From Mycobacterium neglectum (lineage in GTDB: Bacteria > Actinomycetota > Actinomycetes > Mycobacteriales > Mycobacteriaceae): a stretch of 64,000 bases of DNA. Each line of letters opens with the position of its first letter. Positions within the stretch are counted from its first letter, which is position 1. The position numbers and the translations under genes were made by a program. The stretch covers positions 1 through 64,000 of the forward strand of contig NZ_NVQE01000014.1 in assembly GCF_002591975.1 (NCBI RefSeq), read 5' to 3'. The notes beneath the pieces were generated by a model, which was not told where the DNA came from, ran no database searches, and saw nothing but the letters and a program-made list of their open reading frames with translations. Positions 33,898 to 45,267 of this stretch are shown in pieces.

Positions 33898-36615
33898 TCA
33901 GGTTGCGGGAGTGAGGCTGTGTTCGTTCAAGCGGCGGTAGATGCGCTCTGGGGTGAACGGTAGCTCCCGGTACCGGATGCCCGTTGCGTCGTGCAGTGCG
34001 TTGGCGAGGGCCGGTGCCACCGGATTGACATTCGACTCGGCGATACCCTTCGACTTCATCGGCCCCACCGAATCATGGGTTTCGGTGAGCAGGATTTCGG
34101 TGCGTGGAACATCGGCATAGGTGGGGATCCGATAGTTCCGCAGGTTGGCGTTGACCATGACCCCGCTCTCATCGACACGAAAATTCTCGGTGAGGGCGAA
34201 ACCGATCGCCTGCGCTACGCCACCTTCGATCTGACCGCGCACCTGCTGGGGGTTGATCACCACGCCGGGATCGGCGGCATGCACGCTGTACAGAATCCGG
34301 ATCTCACCGGTGACCCGGTGCACGGCGATGCGGAAGCCGTGCGCATTGAACGTCACGCTGCGCGGCGAACCATAGGCCTTGCGCGACACGGTGAACCGTT
34401 GACCGCGGGCATGGGCTGCTTCCAGAACCTGTTCCAGTGTCAAGCGGCCACCGCCACACTTCACCCCGTCGTCGTCCATCGAGCAGGCGCCGACTTCGAC
34501 GCCGACGTGGCCCGCGGCGAAGTGCAGAATGCTGTCGCGCAGCGCGGTCGAAGCCCTCTGCACAGCGTTGCCTGATACGAACAGACCGGCACTCGCGAAT
34601 GCGCCGGTGTCGAAACCCGTTCTATCGGTGTCCGACTGCACCAGGTGGATCCGAGACGTCGCGGTGCCGAGCACGCTCGCCGCGATCTGCACATGCGCCG
34701 TCGAGGTTCCCTCGCCGAATTCCACCGTGCCCACCGCGATCTCGTAGATGCCGTCGCCCCGTAGGGTGGCCCAAGCTTCGGAAACGTGGTCGGTGGGCGG
34801 TGCGGTCTCGTGGATGGAACTCGCGGTGCCCGTGCCGACCAGCCAATCCGGTCCCAGGTCAGCCTCTTCGGGCCGGCCGCGCAGTGCCTCGTCGACCAGG
34901 TCGATACAGGCGGTCAGTCCGTCGTCGGTGAACGACACATCTTCGGGATGCTCACCCATCGCCACCAATGCGTCACCCGGCTTGATGACGTTGCGGCGGC
35001 GCAGTTCCAGCGGATCGATACCCAGCGCGAGCGCCAACTCGGTCATCGCCGACTCCACCGCAAACGACGGCTGGGTCATGCCGTAGCCGCGCAGCGCACC
35101 GCTGGGCACGGTGTTCGTGTATACCGCATAGCCGTCGAACCTCTTGTTGGGACAACGGTATTGCATGACAGCTGCACCGCCCGCGAACAAGGTCTCGCCA
35201 CCGTGGTTGCCGTAGGCCCCGGTGTTGGACACGTTGCGAAACTGGAAAGCGGTCAACGTGCCGTCGGCCTTCGCGCCGAGCTTCACCGTGACTTTCATCG
35301 GGTGCCGCGGTGAGGCCGTGGTGAACGACTCTTCCCGGGTGTACTCCCAGCAGACGGGCCGCCCGATGTCCAGCGTCGCGAGCGACACGAGGTCTTCTGA
35401 GATGACCTCCTGTTTACCGCCGAAGCCTCCGCCGACCCTCTTGCAGAACACCCGGAGTTGGTCGGGCCGGAGGCTGAACAGATGGGAGAGCTTGAGTTTC
35501 GCTACGGACGGCGACTGCGAACTGGTCCGCACATGCAACCGGCCGTCCTGCATCCACGCGATTGAGCCATGTGTCTCGAGATGGGCATGCTGGACGCGGG
35601 GCGAGAAGTAGGTGCCCTCGTGGATCACGTCGGCTGTGGCGAATCCGGATTCGACATCGCCGACCTCGCCGTGCAGTTCGAGCAGGATGTTGCGCACTTT
35701 GTCGTGCGCGAACGGATCGTCATAGCTGTGCAACTGGGGTGCACCCTCGGCCATCGCCTCCTCGGGGTCGAAGACCGCCGGTAGCACCTCATATTCCACG
35801 ACGACCCTGCGGCAACCTTCCTCGGCGGCGCCGACCGAGTCGGCAACCACCGCCACCACCCGTTGGCCCACGAATCGCATGACGTTGTCGAGCATGTAGG
35901 TGTCGTCGGGATCCACGAGGTGGTCGGTGTGGATCGCGGTGCTGTAGCGCTTGCGCGGGACGTCCGCCCATGTGTACACACGGTGCACGCCGGGAACCGC
36001 GAGCGCGGCGGACGTGTCGATGGAGACGATGCGTGCGTGGGCGTGCGGCGAATGCAACACCTTGAGATGCAGCATTCCCGCCATCTCGGTATCCATGGTG
36101 AACTCGACGGTTCCTGTCACGACGCCGGCGGCGGCGGGCGCGACGACGCTGGCACCGATGGTCTGCCCCGGTGCCGCGTCCTCGACTCCGCTGACACCCT
36201 TGATCGCGTCCTCGATGGCGCGATATCCGGTGCAGCGGCACAGGTTTCCCTTCAGCGCGCGCGGCAGATCCTGCTTCTGTTCCTCGGTGAAGGTCGCCGA
36301 CGTCATGATCATCCCCGCGGTGCAGAATCCACACTGGAATCCAGGAGCGTCCAGGAACTGCTGTTGCATCGGATGCAGGTTCTCCGGTGTGCCGAGTCCC
36401 TCGATCGTGGTGACTTCGCGGCCATCGGCCCGGAAGGCGGGCGTGATGCAGCTGTGTACCGGATCGCCGTCGAGCCACACCGTGCAGGCCCCGCAATCGC
36501 CTGCGTCACAACCCTTCTTGACGCCGTGGCAGCCCAGTGACCGGACGAATGTACGTAGACACTGGCCCGGCCTCGGCTGCTCGTCGAAGGATTGGCCGTT
36601 GACTGTATATGTCAC
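33898..36615 (-). CDS. Molybdenum hydroxylase, fused [2Fe-2S] and Mo-cofactor subunits
   Basis: 905 aa. The N-terminal ~150 residues are a [2Fe-2S] subunit with Cys 36, 41, 44 and 56 (plant-ferredoxin cluster) and Cys 95, 98, 126 and 128 (second cluster). The rest is the xanthine dehydrogenase/CO dehydrogenase large domain (GFGGKQEVISEDLVSLATLD, RAGCGMTQPS-like SGALRGYGMTQPSFAVES, GTVEFGEGTSTAHVQIA, catalytic-Glu-type RGQIEGGVAQAIGFAL). Usually these are two proteins; here they are fused and the FAD subunit is encoded separately upstream. A GTG start overlaps its stop (GTGA). It hydroxylates an N-heterocycle or aldehyde; no carbon monoxide-type signature was verified, so the substrate is unknown. 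Confidence 0.88.
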   Translation of the reverse strand: MTYTVNGQSFDEQPRPGQCLRTFVRSLGCHGVKKGCDAGDCGACTVWLDGDPVHSCITPAFRADGREVTTIEGLGTPENLHPMQQQFLDAPGFQCGFCTAGMIMTSATFTEEQKQDLPRALKGNLCRCTGYRAIEDAIKGVSGVEDAAPGQTIGASVVAPAAAGVVTGTVEFTMDTEMAGMLHLKVLHSPHAHARIVSIDTSAALAVPGVHRVYTWADVPRKRYSTAIHTDHLVDPDDTYMLDNVMRFVGQRVVAVVADSVGAAEEGCRRVVVEYEVLPAVFDPEEAMAEGAPQLHSYDDPFAHDKVRNILLELHGEVGDVESGFATADVIHEGTYFSPRVQHAHLETHGSIAWMQDGRLHVRTSSQSPSVAKLKLSHLFSLRPDQLRVFCKRVGGGFGGKQEVISEDLVSLATLDIGRPVCWEYTREESFTTASPRHPMKVTVKLGAKADGTLTAFQFRNVSNTGAYGNHGGETLFAGGAAVMQYRCPNKRFDGYAVYTNTVPSGALRGYGMTQPSFAVESAMTELALALGIDPLELRRRNVIKPGDALVAMGEHPEDVSFTDDGLTACIDLVDEALRGRPEEADLGPDWLVGTGTASSIHETAPPTDHVSEAWATLRGDGIYEIAVGTVEFGEGTSTAHVQIAASVLGTATSRIHLVQSDTDRTGFDTGAFASAGLFVSGNAVQRASTALRDSILHFAAGHVGVEVGACSMDDDGVKCGGGRLTLEQVLEAAHARGQRFTVSRKAYGSPRSVTFNAHGFRIAVHRVTGEIRILYSVHAADPGVVINPQQVRGQIEGGVAQAIGFALTENFRVDESGVMVNANLRNYRIPTYADVPRTEILLTETHDSVGPMKSKGIAESNVNPVAPALANALHDATGIRYRELPFTPERIYRRLNEHSLTPAT

Positions 36616-37439
36616 GACGGACCTCCCGCGGCGAACTCGTCGCGAATCTCCTCGGCATAGTGCCCGGCGAGGTGGCGCCGGTGGTCCGGAGTTCCGTTGG
36701 GGTCGTCGAACCAGAGTTCGTCGGCCACCTCGTTGATGCGGCGTGCCAGTTCATCGGCGTCGGGCATCGAATCGAATGCCAGACGGATCGGACGGGTGGT
36801 GCCGGCGGTGATCGTCAGCAGGAGGTCATTGGCGTGCCGGTCCTGCGTCGCGATCATGAAGATCGTCGATCGACCGAGTTGGGTCAGTGTGAAGCGGCGG
36901 TGCGTATGCCTCTTGCGCAGTGCCCTTGCAGGGATGTCGACCTTTCTCAGGACCTCACCGGGCGCCAGAATGTTGGCGTTGTTTCCGGTGACGAAATCGG
37001 CGGCGTCGACGATGCGCTCGGATCCGTCGGATGCGAGCAAGGTGTAGGTGGCCTCGAGTGCCACCGTCATGGTGATCATCGGACCCGCGGGCAGGGACAT
37101 GCAGATGTTTCCGCCGACCGTCGCGGCGTTCCAGACCTTGAACGAGGCCAGGAACGCTTCACAGCTCGTAGTGAGCAGGGAAGCGGCCGACCAATCGGCG
37201 GGCGAGGAGAATGCGTACAGGTCGCGGATCGTGCACATTGCGCCGATCTCGAGCCCGGAATCGCCGACCGCCAGCGTGTCCCAGCCCAGTGGCATCAGGT
37301 CGATCAGCCGTCGCAGGTTCGGTTGCTCGTCCGAGAACAGCCAGGTGCCGCCCGCGAGGAAAGCGTCTCCGGCCTGCCATTGCGCCCCGGGCGGATCAAG
37401 CGGCTCACGGACCACATCGGTGACGGCGTTGAGGTCCAA
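36612..37439 (-). CDS. FAD-binding subunit of the molybdenum hydroxylase
   Basis: 275 aa from a TTG preceded by AGGGGA. It has the CoxM/XdhB-type FAD domain: FLAGGTWLFSDEQPNLRRLI, the second FAD loop NAATVGGNICMSLPAG, and a C-terminal CO_deh_flav_C region (RRFTLTQLGRSTIFMIATQD). Electrons pass from molybdenum through two iron-sulphur clusters to this FAD. Its stop overlaps the start of the fused large subunit by four bases, so equal synthesis is likely. No xdhC-type maturation gene lies beside it. Confidence 0.88.
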   Translation of the reverse strand: MDLNAVTDVVREPLDPPGAQWQAGDAFLAGGTWLFSDEQPNLRRLIDLMPLGWDTLAVGDSGLEIGAMCTIRDLYAFSSPADWSAASLLTTSCEAFLASFKVWNAATVGGNICMSLPAGPMITMTVALEATYTLLASDGSERIVDAADFVTGNNANILAPGEVLRKVDIPARALRKRHTHRRFTLTQLGRSTIFMIATQDRHANDLLLTITAGTTRPIRLAFDSMPDADELARRINEVADELWFDDPNGTPDHRRHLAGHYAEEIRDEFAAGGPS

Positions 37440-37517
37440 GCGATTCCCCTATGAGGCTTTGCCGAGTTGGCTTCCGTCATCGTAAATGACGACAGCGATA
37501 TTTGCTGAAACCTGCTC

Positions 37518-37916
37518 CTAGGCGGTCAGGCCGGCGCCGTAGCGGCAGGCCTTCCATTCGGCGTCCTCGCGGACGAAGTCGACCTGCAGAGTTTTCGGAT
37601 CGGTGTGGTTGGCCGCGGCGAACCGGACGTTGGCGATCGCCTGAGCCGGTGGGTTGCCCGCGACGTCCACCGACGTGACGGTGATGCTCGTGGGCCCGTC
37701 GGCCTTGCGGCTCTGGTACCACCCCGCTTCGAAGTCGTCGCCTTGTCGCATGTCGAGGCATACGTGCGAGGCGAAGGCATCGAAATCCGAGCCGTTGTAC
37801 GCGGTGTTCATACCGTCGAGCACGGCGCGCACCTGGTCCTCCTCGGTGCCTGCCTGCGCGGGGGCGACCGAAAAGACCATGAGCGCAGTCGCGATGGCGA
37901 GGACCATTTGCCGCAT
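37518..37916 (-). CDS. Small secreted NTF2-like protein
   Basis: 132 aa from the ATG at 37916; in-frame alternatives are ATG 37934 and GTG 37955. A signal peptide (MVLAIATALMVFSVAPAQAG) leads to a short NTF2/DUF4878-like fold (EEDQVRAVLDGMNTAYNGSD and LQVDFVREDAEWKACRYGAG). Two Cys (HVCLDM, KACRYG) may pair. It lies back-to-back with clpB and could share its control region. Function unknown. Confidence 0.7.
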   Translation of the reverse strand: MRQMVLAIATALMVFSVAPAQAGTEEDQVRAVLDGMNTAYNGSDFDAFASHVCLDMRQGDDFEAGWYQSRKADGPTSITVTSVDVAGNPPAQAIANVRFAAANHTDPKTLQVDFVREDAEWKACRYGAGLTA

Positions 37917-37987
37917 CGGTCCAGCGTGAGCCATGTCGTGCGCACTGATCGGCACGTGCGGGCGGTGTGTTGCGAAAATTAGTTAAA

Positions 37988-38008
37988 GTTGAGCGGAACA
38001 GACTCAAC
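37988..38008 (+). promoter_or_regulatory. HAIR element (HspR operator) of clpB
   Basis: GTTGAGC, seven bases, ACTCAAC, close to CTTGAGT-N7-ACTCAAG and with the same left arm as dnaK element 1. It contains the SigH-type -35 in its spacer. Confidence 0.75.
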
Positions 38009-38020
38009 CTTGACGGCGTT
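37995..38020 (+). promoter_or_regulatory. SigH-type promoter of clpB
   Basis: GGAACA (37995-38000), 17 bases, GTT (38018-38020): the same spacing as the dnaK SigH-type promoter. clpB is a SigH target in M. tuberculosis. The -35 lies inside the HAIR element, so HspR binding would block it directly. Confidence 0.65.
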
Positions 38021-38084
38021 GGACAACACGACAAGCATTTCATGGGCCCTTGTGCGGCCCTCAGTACATGGAAAGGGGGGTGTC

Positions 38085-40631
<2,547 letters not shown>

Positions 40632-40649
40632 GCCTGATATCGATGAGGG

Positions 40650-41984
40650 ATGAGCACTCGCGTCTCGTCCCTTCCCGGTAGACCCAACCTGCTCCTCGGC
40701 GCCTACGACCTGGCCACGCTGGGTTACGGCGCCGAGGAGTTCGTCGTCTCGGGCACGGCCGGGTCCTATGCGACCGACGACAGCGCCGACTACACCACCC
40801 GGATCGTGCTGTGCCGGCCCACCGACGACGCGGCGTTCAACGGCACCGTGATCGTCGAATGGCTCAATGTCAGCGGCGGCATCGACGCTCCCGCGGTCTG
40901 GTTCATGGCGCACCGCGAGATCGCGCGAGCGGGCTACGCCTACGTCGCGGTGTCCGCGCAACACGTCGGCGTCGAGGGTGGAGACAACCTGATCGGTGTC
41001 GATATGTCACTGAAAGCCCAAGATCTGCAACGCTATTCGCGGCTCGTCCATCCGGGCGATCAGTATTCCTTCGACATCTACTCTCAGATCGGTGGCCTGA
41101 TCCGCGATGGTGCCGTCACCGGCCTGAAGGCGGAATCGATTCTTGCGGTGGGGGAGTCGCAGTCGGCGATGTTCCTGACCACCTACGTGAACGAGGTGGA
41201 CCGCGACGCCCACATTTTCGACGGGTTCCTCGTGCACTCACGGTTCGGTCCCGCCGCCCCGCTCGCGGGTGGAAGCGCACTCGAAGAGTCCCGTCCGGCG
41301 CCCTTTTCCGACGACCTGCGGGTCCCGGTGCTTTCGGTCATCACCGAAACCGATCTGGTCGACGGTCACCTGCTCGGCTATCACCACGCCCGCCGGCCCG
41401 ACGACGAACGGCTGCGGGTGTGGGAGATTCCCGGCACCGCGCACGCCGACAACTACACGATCCGGGTCGGATTCATCGACAACGGTGCGGTGCCGGTCGC
41501 TGACCTCGTCGCGGCCTACGCCCCCACGAATGAACTGATGGGGACGAGCCTTTCGTACTGCATCAACTTCGCCCCCCAGCACCACTACGTGCTGCAGGCC
41601 GCCGTCGCGAGTCTGAACCACTGGGTCCGCACCGGCGAGCCTGCACCAAGCGCGAACCCCATCTCCCTGACCGAAGGGGACAACCCCGTGCTGATGCTCG
41701 ACGAGCATGAAGTCGCCCGCGGAGGAGTACGCACACCCTGGGCCGACGTTCCGATTGCGCGGACCTCGGGCCTCGCGCCCGACGAGAGCCCCATGTCGTT
41801 CCTTTTCGGCTCAGGGGAGATGTTCGACGACGACCAGGTGCGCAGGCTCTATCCCGGCGGCGTCTCCGAGTACCTGGAACGCTTCACCGAGGCGCTGGAT
41901 AGGGCGATCGAGGCGGGCTTCATCGTGGCCGCCGACCGCGCAGAGATCCTCGATATCGCGGCGGCGAGCTTCCCGCGCGCTTAA
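40650..41984 (+). CDS. Alpha/beta hydrolase-domain protein (Abhydrolase_10 type)
   Basis: 444 aa. The nucleophile motif is GESQSAMFL (Ser ~169), with a candidate acid in SVITETDLVDGH and His in WEIPGTAHADNY. The N-terminal half carries VIVEWLNVSGGIDAPAVWFM, typical of the PF20091 group of intracellular alpha/beta hydrolases common in mycobacteria. No signal peptide. It starts 18 bases after clpB and may be co-transcribed. The substrate is unknown. Confidence 0.85.
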   Translation: MSTRVSSLPGRPNLLLGAYDLATLGYGAEEFVVSGTAGSYATDDSADYTTRIVLCRPTDDAAFNGTVIVEWLNVSGGIDAPAVWFMAHREIARAGYAYVAVSAQHVGVEGGDNLIGVDMSLKAQDLQRYSRLVHPGDQYSFDIYSQIGGLIRDGAVTGLKAESILAVGESQSAMFLTTYVNEVDRDAHIFDGFLVHSRFGPAAPLAGGSALEESRPAPFSDDLRVPVLSVITETDLVDGHLLGYHHARRPDDERLRVWEIPGTAHADNYTIRVGFIDNGAVPVADLVAAYAPTNELMGTSLSYCINFAPQHHYVLQAAVASLNHWVRTGEPAPSANPISLTEGDNPVLMLDEHEVARGGVRTPWADVPIARTSGLAPDESPMSFLFGSGEMFDDDQVRRLYPGGVSEYLERFTEALDRAIEAGFIVAADRAEILDIAAASFPRA

Positions 41985-42082
41985 CGGGTTGATTGTCGCT
42001 GGTAATCGCCGTACGACATGGATAGTCGCTATGTGACGAGCCTGTGATCTGCTCGAGTTCGGAAATGAGGACTGCCTGCAAG

Positions 42083-42088
42083 TAGGCT
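42083..42088 (+). promoter_or_regulatory. -10 box of a leaderless ttfA transcript
   Basis: TAGGCT ends seven bases before the ATG, placing the transcription start at the start codon. No ribosome-binding site is present. Confidence 0.55.
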
Positions 42089-42095
42089 AGGCGTA

Positions 42096-42929
42096 ATGGT
42101 CCCGCTCTGGTTCACGCTGTCTGCGCTCTGTTTCGTGGGTGCGGCAGTGCTTCTATATGTCGACAGCGACCGTCGACGTGGCCTGGGTCGCCGCCGCAAG
42201 TCGTGGGCGAAGTCGCACGGTTTCGACTACGAGCACGAATCGAGCGACATCCTGAAGCGCTGGAAGCGCGGCGTGATGTCCACGGTCGGCGACATCAACG
42301 CCAAGAACGTCGTACTCGGGCAGATCCGCGGCGAGGCGGTGTTCATCTTTGACCTCGAGGATGTGGCCACCGTCATCGCCCTACACCGCAAGGTCGGCAC
42401 CAACGTCGTCGTCGACCTGCGGCTCAAGGGAATCAAAGAGCCGCGGGAGAACGACATCTGGCTGCTCGGTGCGATCGGCCCGCGCATGGTGTACTCCACC
42501 AATCTCGACGCCGCACGGCGCGCCTGCGACCGGCGGATGGTGACGTTCGCCCACACCGCGCCGGACTGTGCGGAGATCATGTGGAACGAGCAGCACTGGA
42601 CCTTGGTGTCGATGCCGGTCACCAGCACGCGGGCGCAATGGGATGAAGGCCTGCGCACCGTCCGTCAGTTCAACGACCTGCTTCGGGTGTTGCCACCGAC
42701 ATCGCAGGCCACAGTCGGCCAGTCGGTCGCCCGTCGCAGCGGATCGCCGAGCCGTCCGATCAAGCCCGGCCCGCAACGCGCCGAGCGCTCCGAGGTGTCG
42801 GCGGGCAGGGCTGAGGCGCCGTCGGCCCGGTATGCCCAGGCTCCTGCTCGTTCAGAGCAGCGGCGCCCCTCGGCGCCCCCGCCGCCGCAGTCGCGCAACG
42901 GACGGCAGTCTCCGCACTATCAGCGGTAA
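42096..42929 (+). CDS. ttfA: TtfA, trehalose monomycolate transport factor
   Basis: 277 aa. One N-terminal membrane helix (LWFTLSALCFVGAAVLLYVD) is followed by RRRGLGRRRKSWAKSHGFDY and a cytoplasmic alpha/beta domain up to ~200, then a disordered Pro/Arg/Ser tail. It corresponds to Rv0383c, reported as an essential partner of the MmpL3 flippase that exports trehalose monomycolate for the outer membrane. In M. tuberculosis it is adjacent to clpB; here the hydrolase gene lies between. The ATG is probably leaderless. Confidence 0.88.
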   Translation: MVPLWFTLSALCFVGAAVLLYVDSDRRRGLGRRRKSWAKSHGFDYEHESSDILKRWKRGVMSTVGDINAKNVVLGQIRGEAVFIFDLEDVATVIALHRKVGTNVVVDLRLKGIKEPRENDIWLLGAIGPRMVYSTNLDAARRACDRRMVTFAHTAPDCAEIMWNEQHWTLVSMPVTSTRAQWDEGLRTVRQFNDLLRVLPPTSQATVGQSVARRSGSPSRPIKPGPQRAERSEVSAGRAEAPSARYAQAPARSEQRRPSAPPPPQSRNGRQSPHYQR

Positions 42930-42943
42930 GTAGTCTCTAGGGC

Positions 42944-43720
42944 ATGTCACGCCCTGTCGCACTGATCACCGGACCGACCTCTGGGCTCGGCGCGGGCTTC
43001 GCCCGCAGGTATGCCGTGGACGGCTACGACCTAGTGCTCGTCGCGCGCGACGCCAAGCGGCTCGAGGCACTTGGCGCCGAATTGCACGACGAGGCGGGCG
43101 CTGACGTCGAGATTCTTGTCGCCGATCTCGCGCAGGCCTCCGACCGCTCGAAGGTGGCCGACCGGCTCGCCGCCGGCGTGCGGGTCCTGGTGAACAACGC
43201 CGGTTTCGGAACCTCTGGTGAGTTCTGGACGGCTGATCTCGCGATGCTGCAGTCCCAGCTGGACGTCAACGTCACGGCGGTCATGCATCTGACGCACGCG
43301 GCGCTGCCGCCGATGCTCGCGGCCGGTGAAGGCACCGTGATCAACGTCGCCAGCGTCGCGGGGCTGCTGCCGGGACGTGGTTCGACGTACTCGGCCTCCA
43401 AGGCGTGGGTCGTCGCATTCTCCGAGGGACTGGCCAATGGTCTGGGTGGCAGCGGTGTCGGCGTTCACGCGCTGTGCCCCGGCTTCGTCCACACCGAATT
43501 CCACGAAAGAGCGGGCATCGACATGGCGAGCACTCCATCGTTTCTTTGGCTGGAGGTCGACGACGTAGTGCGCGAAACGATGGCCGACGTCGCCAAGGAC
43601 AAGGTGGTGATCGTGCCCGGCCTGCAGTACAAGGCGCTCACCACCGGCGGCCGCATGGTGCCACGAAACCTGGTCCGAGCCATGACGAAAGTCGTTGGCC
43701 GGGGCCGAGATAGAACTTAA
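42944..43720 (+). CDS. Short-chain dehydrogenase/reductase
   Basis: 258 aa. Classical SDR: cofactor motif TGPTSGLGAGF, NNAGF, catalytic Ser in INVASVAG and YSASK with Tyr and Lys. The Arg in LVARDAKRLEAL favours NADP(H). The substrate is unknown. TAGTCT (42931-42936) ends seven bases before the ATG, suggesting its own leaderless promoter. In M. tuberculosis pyrE lies at this place between the ttfA and Rv0381c-type genes; no pyrE was found here. Confidence 0.9.
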   Translation: MSRPVALITGPTSGLGAGFARRYAVDGYDLVLVARDAKRLEALGAELHDEAGADVEILVADLAQASDRSKVADRLAAGVRVLVNNAGFGTSGEFWTADLAMLQSQLDVNVTAVMHLTHAALPPMLAAGEGTVINVASVAGLLPGRGSTYSASKAWVVAFSEGLANGLGGSGVGVHALCPGFVHTEFHERAGIDMASTPSFLWLEVDDVVRETMADVAKDKVVIVPGLQYKALTTGGRMVPRNLVRAMTKVVGRGRDRT

Positions 43721-43730
43721 GTCGCGCTCA

Positions 43731-44633
43731 GTGTCAGTACGTTCGGTTTTCGCCGCTGTCATCACCGTCGTCCTGGTGGCATCAGCCTGCTCGAGCGACG
43801 ACGCCACCGTCGACCCCTACGCCGCCCAGACCGCCACGCTTGGCGAATCGCTGGCGTTTCTTGGCTGGAACATGTCGGTGTCGAATCTGCGATTCGACGG
43901 CGACAACGTACTGATCGACGTCGACGCGTCGCCGTCGGGTGACGGTGCCCACGCCGACCCGAAAGACCTGCGGTTCGGGCTCTACGGTGCCTTGGCGCAT
44001 CCGCTCGAGGCTCCTGCGCTCGGCGGCTGTGGCGATGTGAGCGACCTTGGTGTGCAACCGTTGTCGGTTCCGACGCCCGGCAGGCTCACGGGCACCGTAT
44101 GTCTTGGGCCGCAGCGCGACCAGTCCCAGGTGCGCGGGGTGTACGGCTATTCGACCCGTGATCGGATGCCGGGTACCACGATGTCCCACGCCGCTGCGTT
44201 TCCCGTCGGGCTCCCTGCCACTACAGACGAAGCCACCGGGCTTTCGCTGAAGACCACCAGCGTAGACGCCTTCCGCGCGGACGGATCCATGCTCGACCCG
44301 TCCGCCCTCGGTGACCCCGACGCGTTCACCGGCAACGGCTACATGCTGCTCGGACTTGAGATCACAGGGTCCGCAGCGCAATACCGTGAGGAATCGAAGC
44401 GCCGCGGCGGACCCACGATGGTGTTGATGGCGCCGACATTGCCCGCGCCCGGACTGAGCCACGCATGCGATGTCTACGGTGCGTCGATGCTGGTGCTTCC
44501 CGACAGCACCCGCGACGGCGTCGTGACGCGCGTGACGCTGTGCACGCAGGGGGATATCAACGACGCGCTGCTGTATCCGACGGTCTCGGTGATCGGCACG
44601 CACGCCGGGCTGTGGACCACCGAGGGTGAGTAA
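43731..44633 (+). CDS. Putative lipoprotein (Rv0381c-like)
   Basis: 300 aa from a GTG. The N-terminus (VFAAVITVVLVASACSSDDA) looks like a lipoprotein signal with Cys in ASAC, although the -3 residue is Ala. The mature part is a beta-rich extracytoplasmic domain with four Cys (GGCGD, TVCLG, HACDV, TLCTQ) that could form two disulphides. Position and length agree with Rv0381c. It overlaps the start of the methyltransferase gene by eight bases. Function unknown. Confidence 0.72.
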   Translation: MSVRSVFAAVITVVLVASACSSDDATVDPYAAQTATLGESLAFLGWNMSVSNLRFDGDNVLIDVDASPSGDGAHADPKDLRFGLYGALAHPLEAPALGGCGDVSDLGVQPLSVPTPGRLTGTVCLGPQRDQSQVRGVYGYSTRDRMPGTTMSHAAAFPVGLPATTDEATGLSLKTTSVDAFRADGSMLDPSALGDPDAFTGNGYMLLGLEITGSAAQYREESKRRGGPTMVLMAPTLPAPGLSHACDVYGASMLVLPDSTRDGVVTRVTLCTQGDINDALLYPTVSVIGTHAGLWTTEGE

Positions 44634-45267
44634 CGCGGGTCCGACCGAATGGGGCGAGAGTCCCGGTGTTGGCCCATGGCAGGGCCCGCTCCCTGACGAC
44701 CCACGCTACGACGCCGCACTGCTACGCGACGGGGATACCCGCAACGTCGTTGACGCATATCGGTATTGGACGCGCGACGCGATCATCGCCGACATCGACA
44801 CCCGCAGGCACCCGCTGCACATCGCGATCGAGAACTTCGGCAACGACGCCAACATCGGAGCAGTGGTGCGCACGGCCAATGCGTTCGCGGTGGACACCGT
44901 GCACATCGTGGGCCGTCGCCGGTGGAACCGGCGCGGGGCGATGGTGACCGACCGCTACCAACGGCTCTGTCACCACGACACCACCGACGAACTGCTGGCA
45001 TTCGCGGCCGACGCACAGCTGACCGTCGTCGCCGTCGACAATGTGCCGGGCGCCACGCGCCTCGAGGACGTCGAGTTGCCGAGAGCATGCCTGCTGGTAT
45101 TCGGGCAGGAAGGTCCCGGCATCACCTCGCAGGCCAGTGCGGGGGCCGAATTAACCGTTTCGATCGCACAATTCGGCTCGACCCGCAGTATCAATGCCGG
45201 CGTGGCCGCAGGCATCGCCATGCACACCTGGATCCGAAGGCACGCCGACCTCGACCGGGCGTGGTAG
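44626..45267 (+). CDS. SpoU/TrmH-family RNA methyltransferase (Rv0380c-like)
   Basis: 213 aa from a GTG. SPOUT-fold motifs are present: IAIENFGNDANIGAVVRTAN (motif 1), CLLVFGQEGPGIT (motif 2) and IAQFGSTRSINAGVAAGIAM (motif 3), forming the trefoil knot that binds S-adenosylmethionine. It should 2'-O-methylate rRNA or tRNA. Its start overlaps the lipoprotein gene (GTGAGTAA). The last 117 bases overlap the 3' end of the convergent MFS gene, so both C-termini come from the same DNA. Confidence 0.9.
   Translation: MSNAGPTEWGESPGVGPWQGPLPDDPRYDAALLRDGDTRNVVDAYRYWTRDAIIADIDTRRHPLHIAIENFGNDANIGAVVRTANAFAVDTVHIVGRRRWNRRGAMVTDRYQRLCHHDTTDELLAFAADAQLTVVAVDNVPGATRLEDVELPRACLLVFGQEGPGITSQASAGAELTVSIAQFGSTRSINAGVAAGIAMHTWIRRHADLDRAW

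Noticed and set aside
41985..42082. Riboswitch or small RNA before ttfA
   Set aside because: No clear stem or known motif was found, and the -10 adjoining the ATG leaves no leader.
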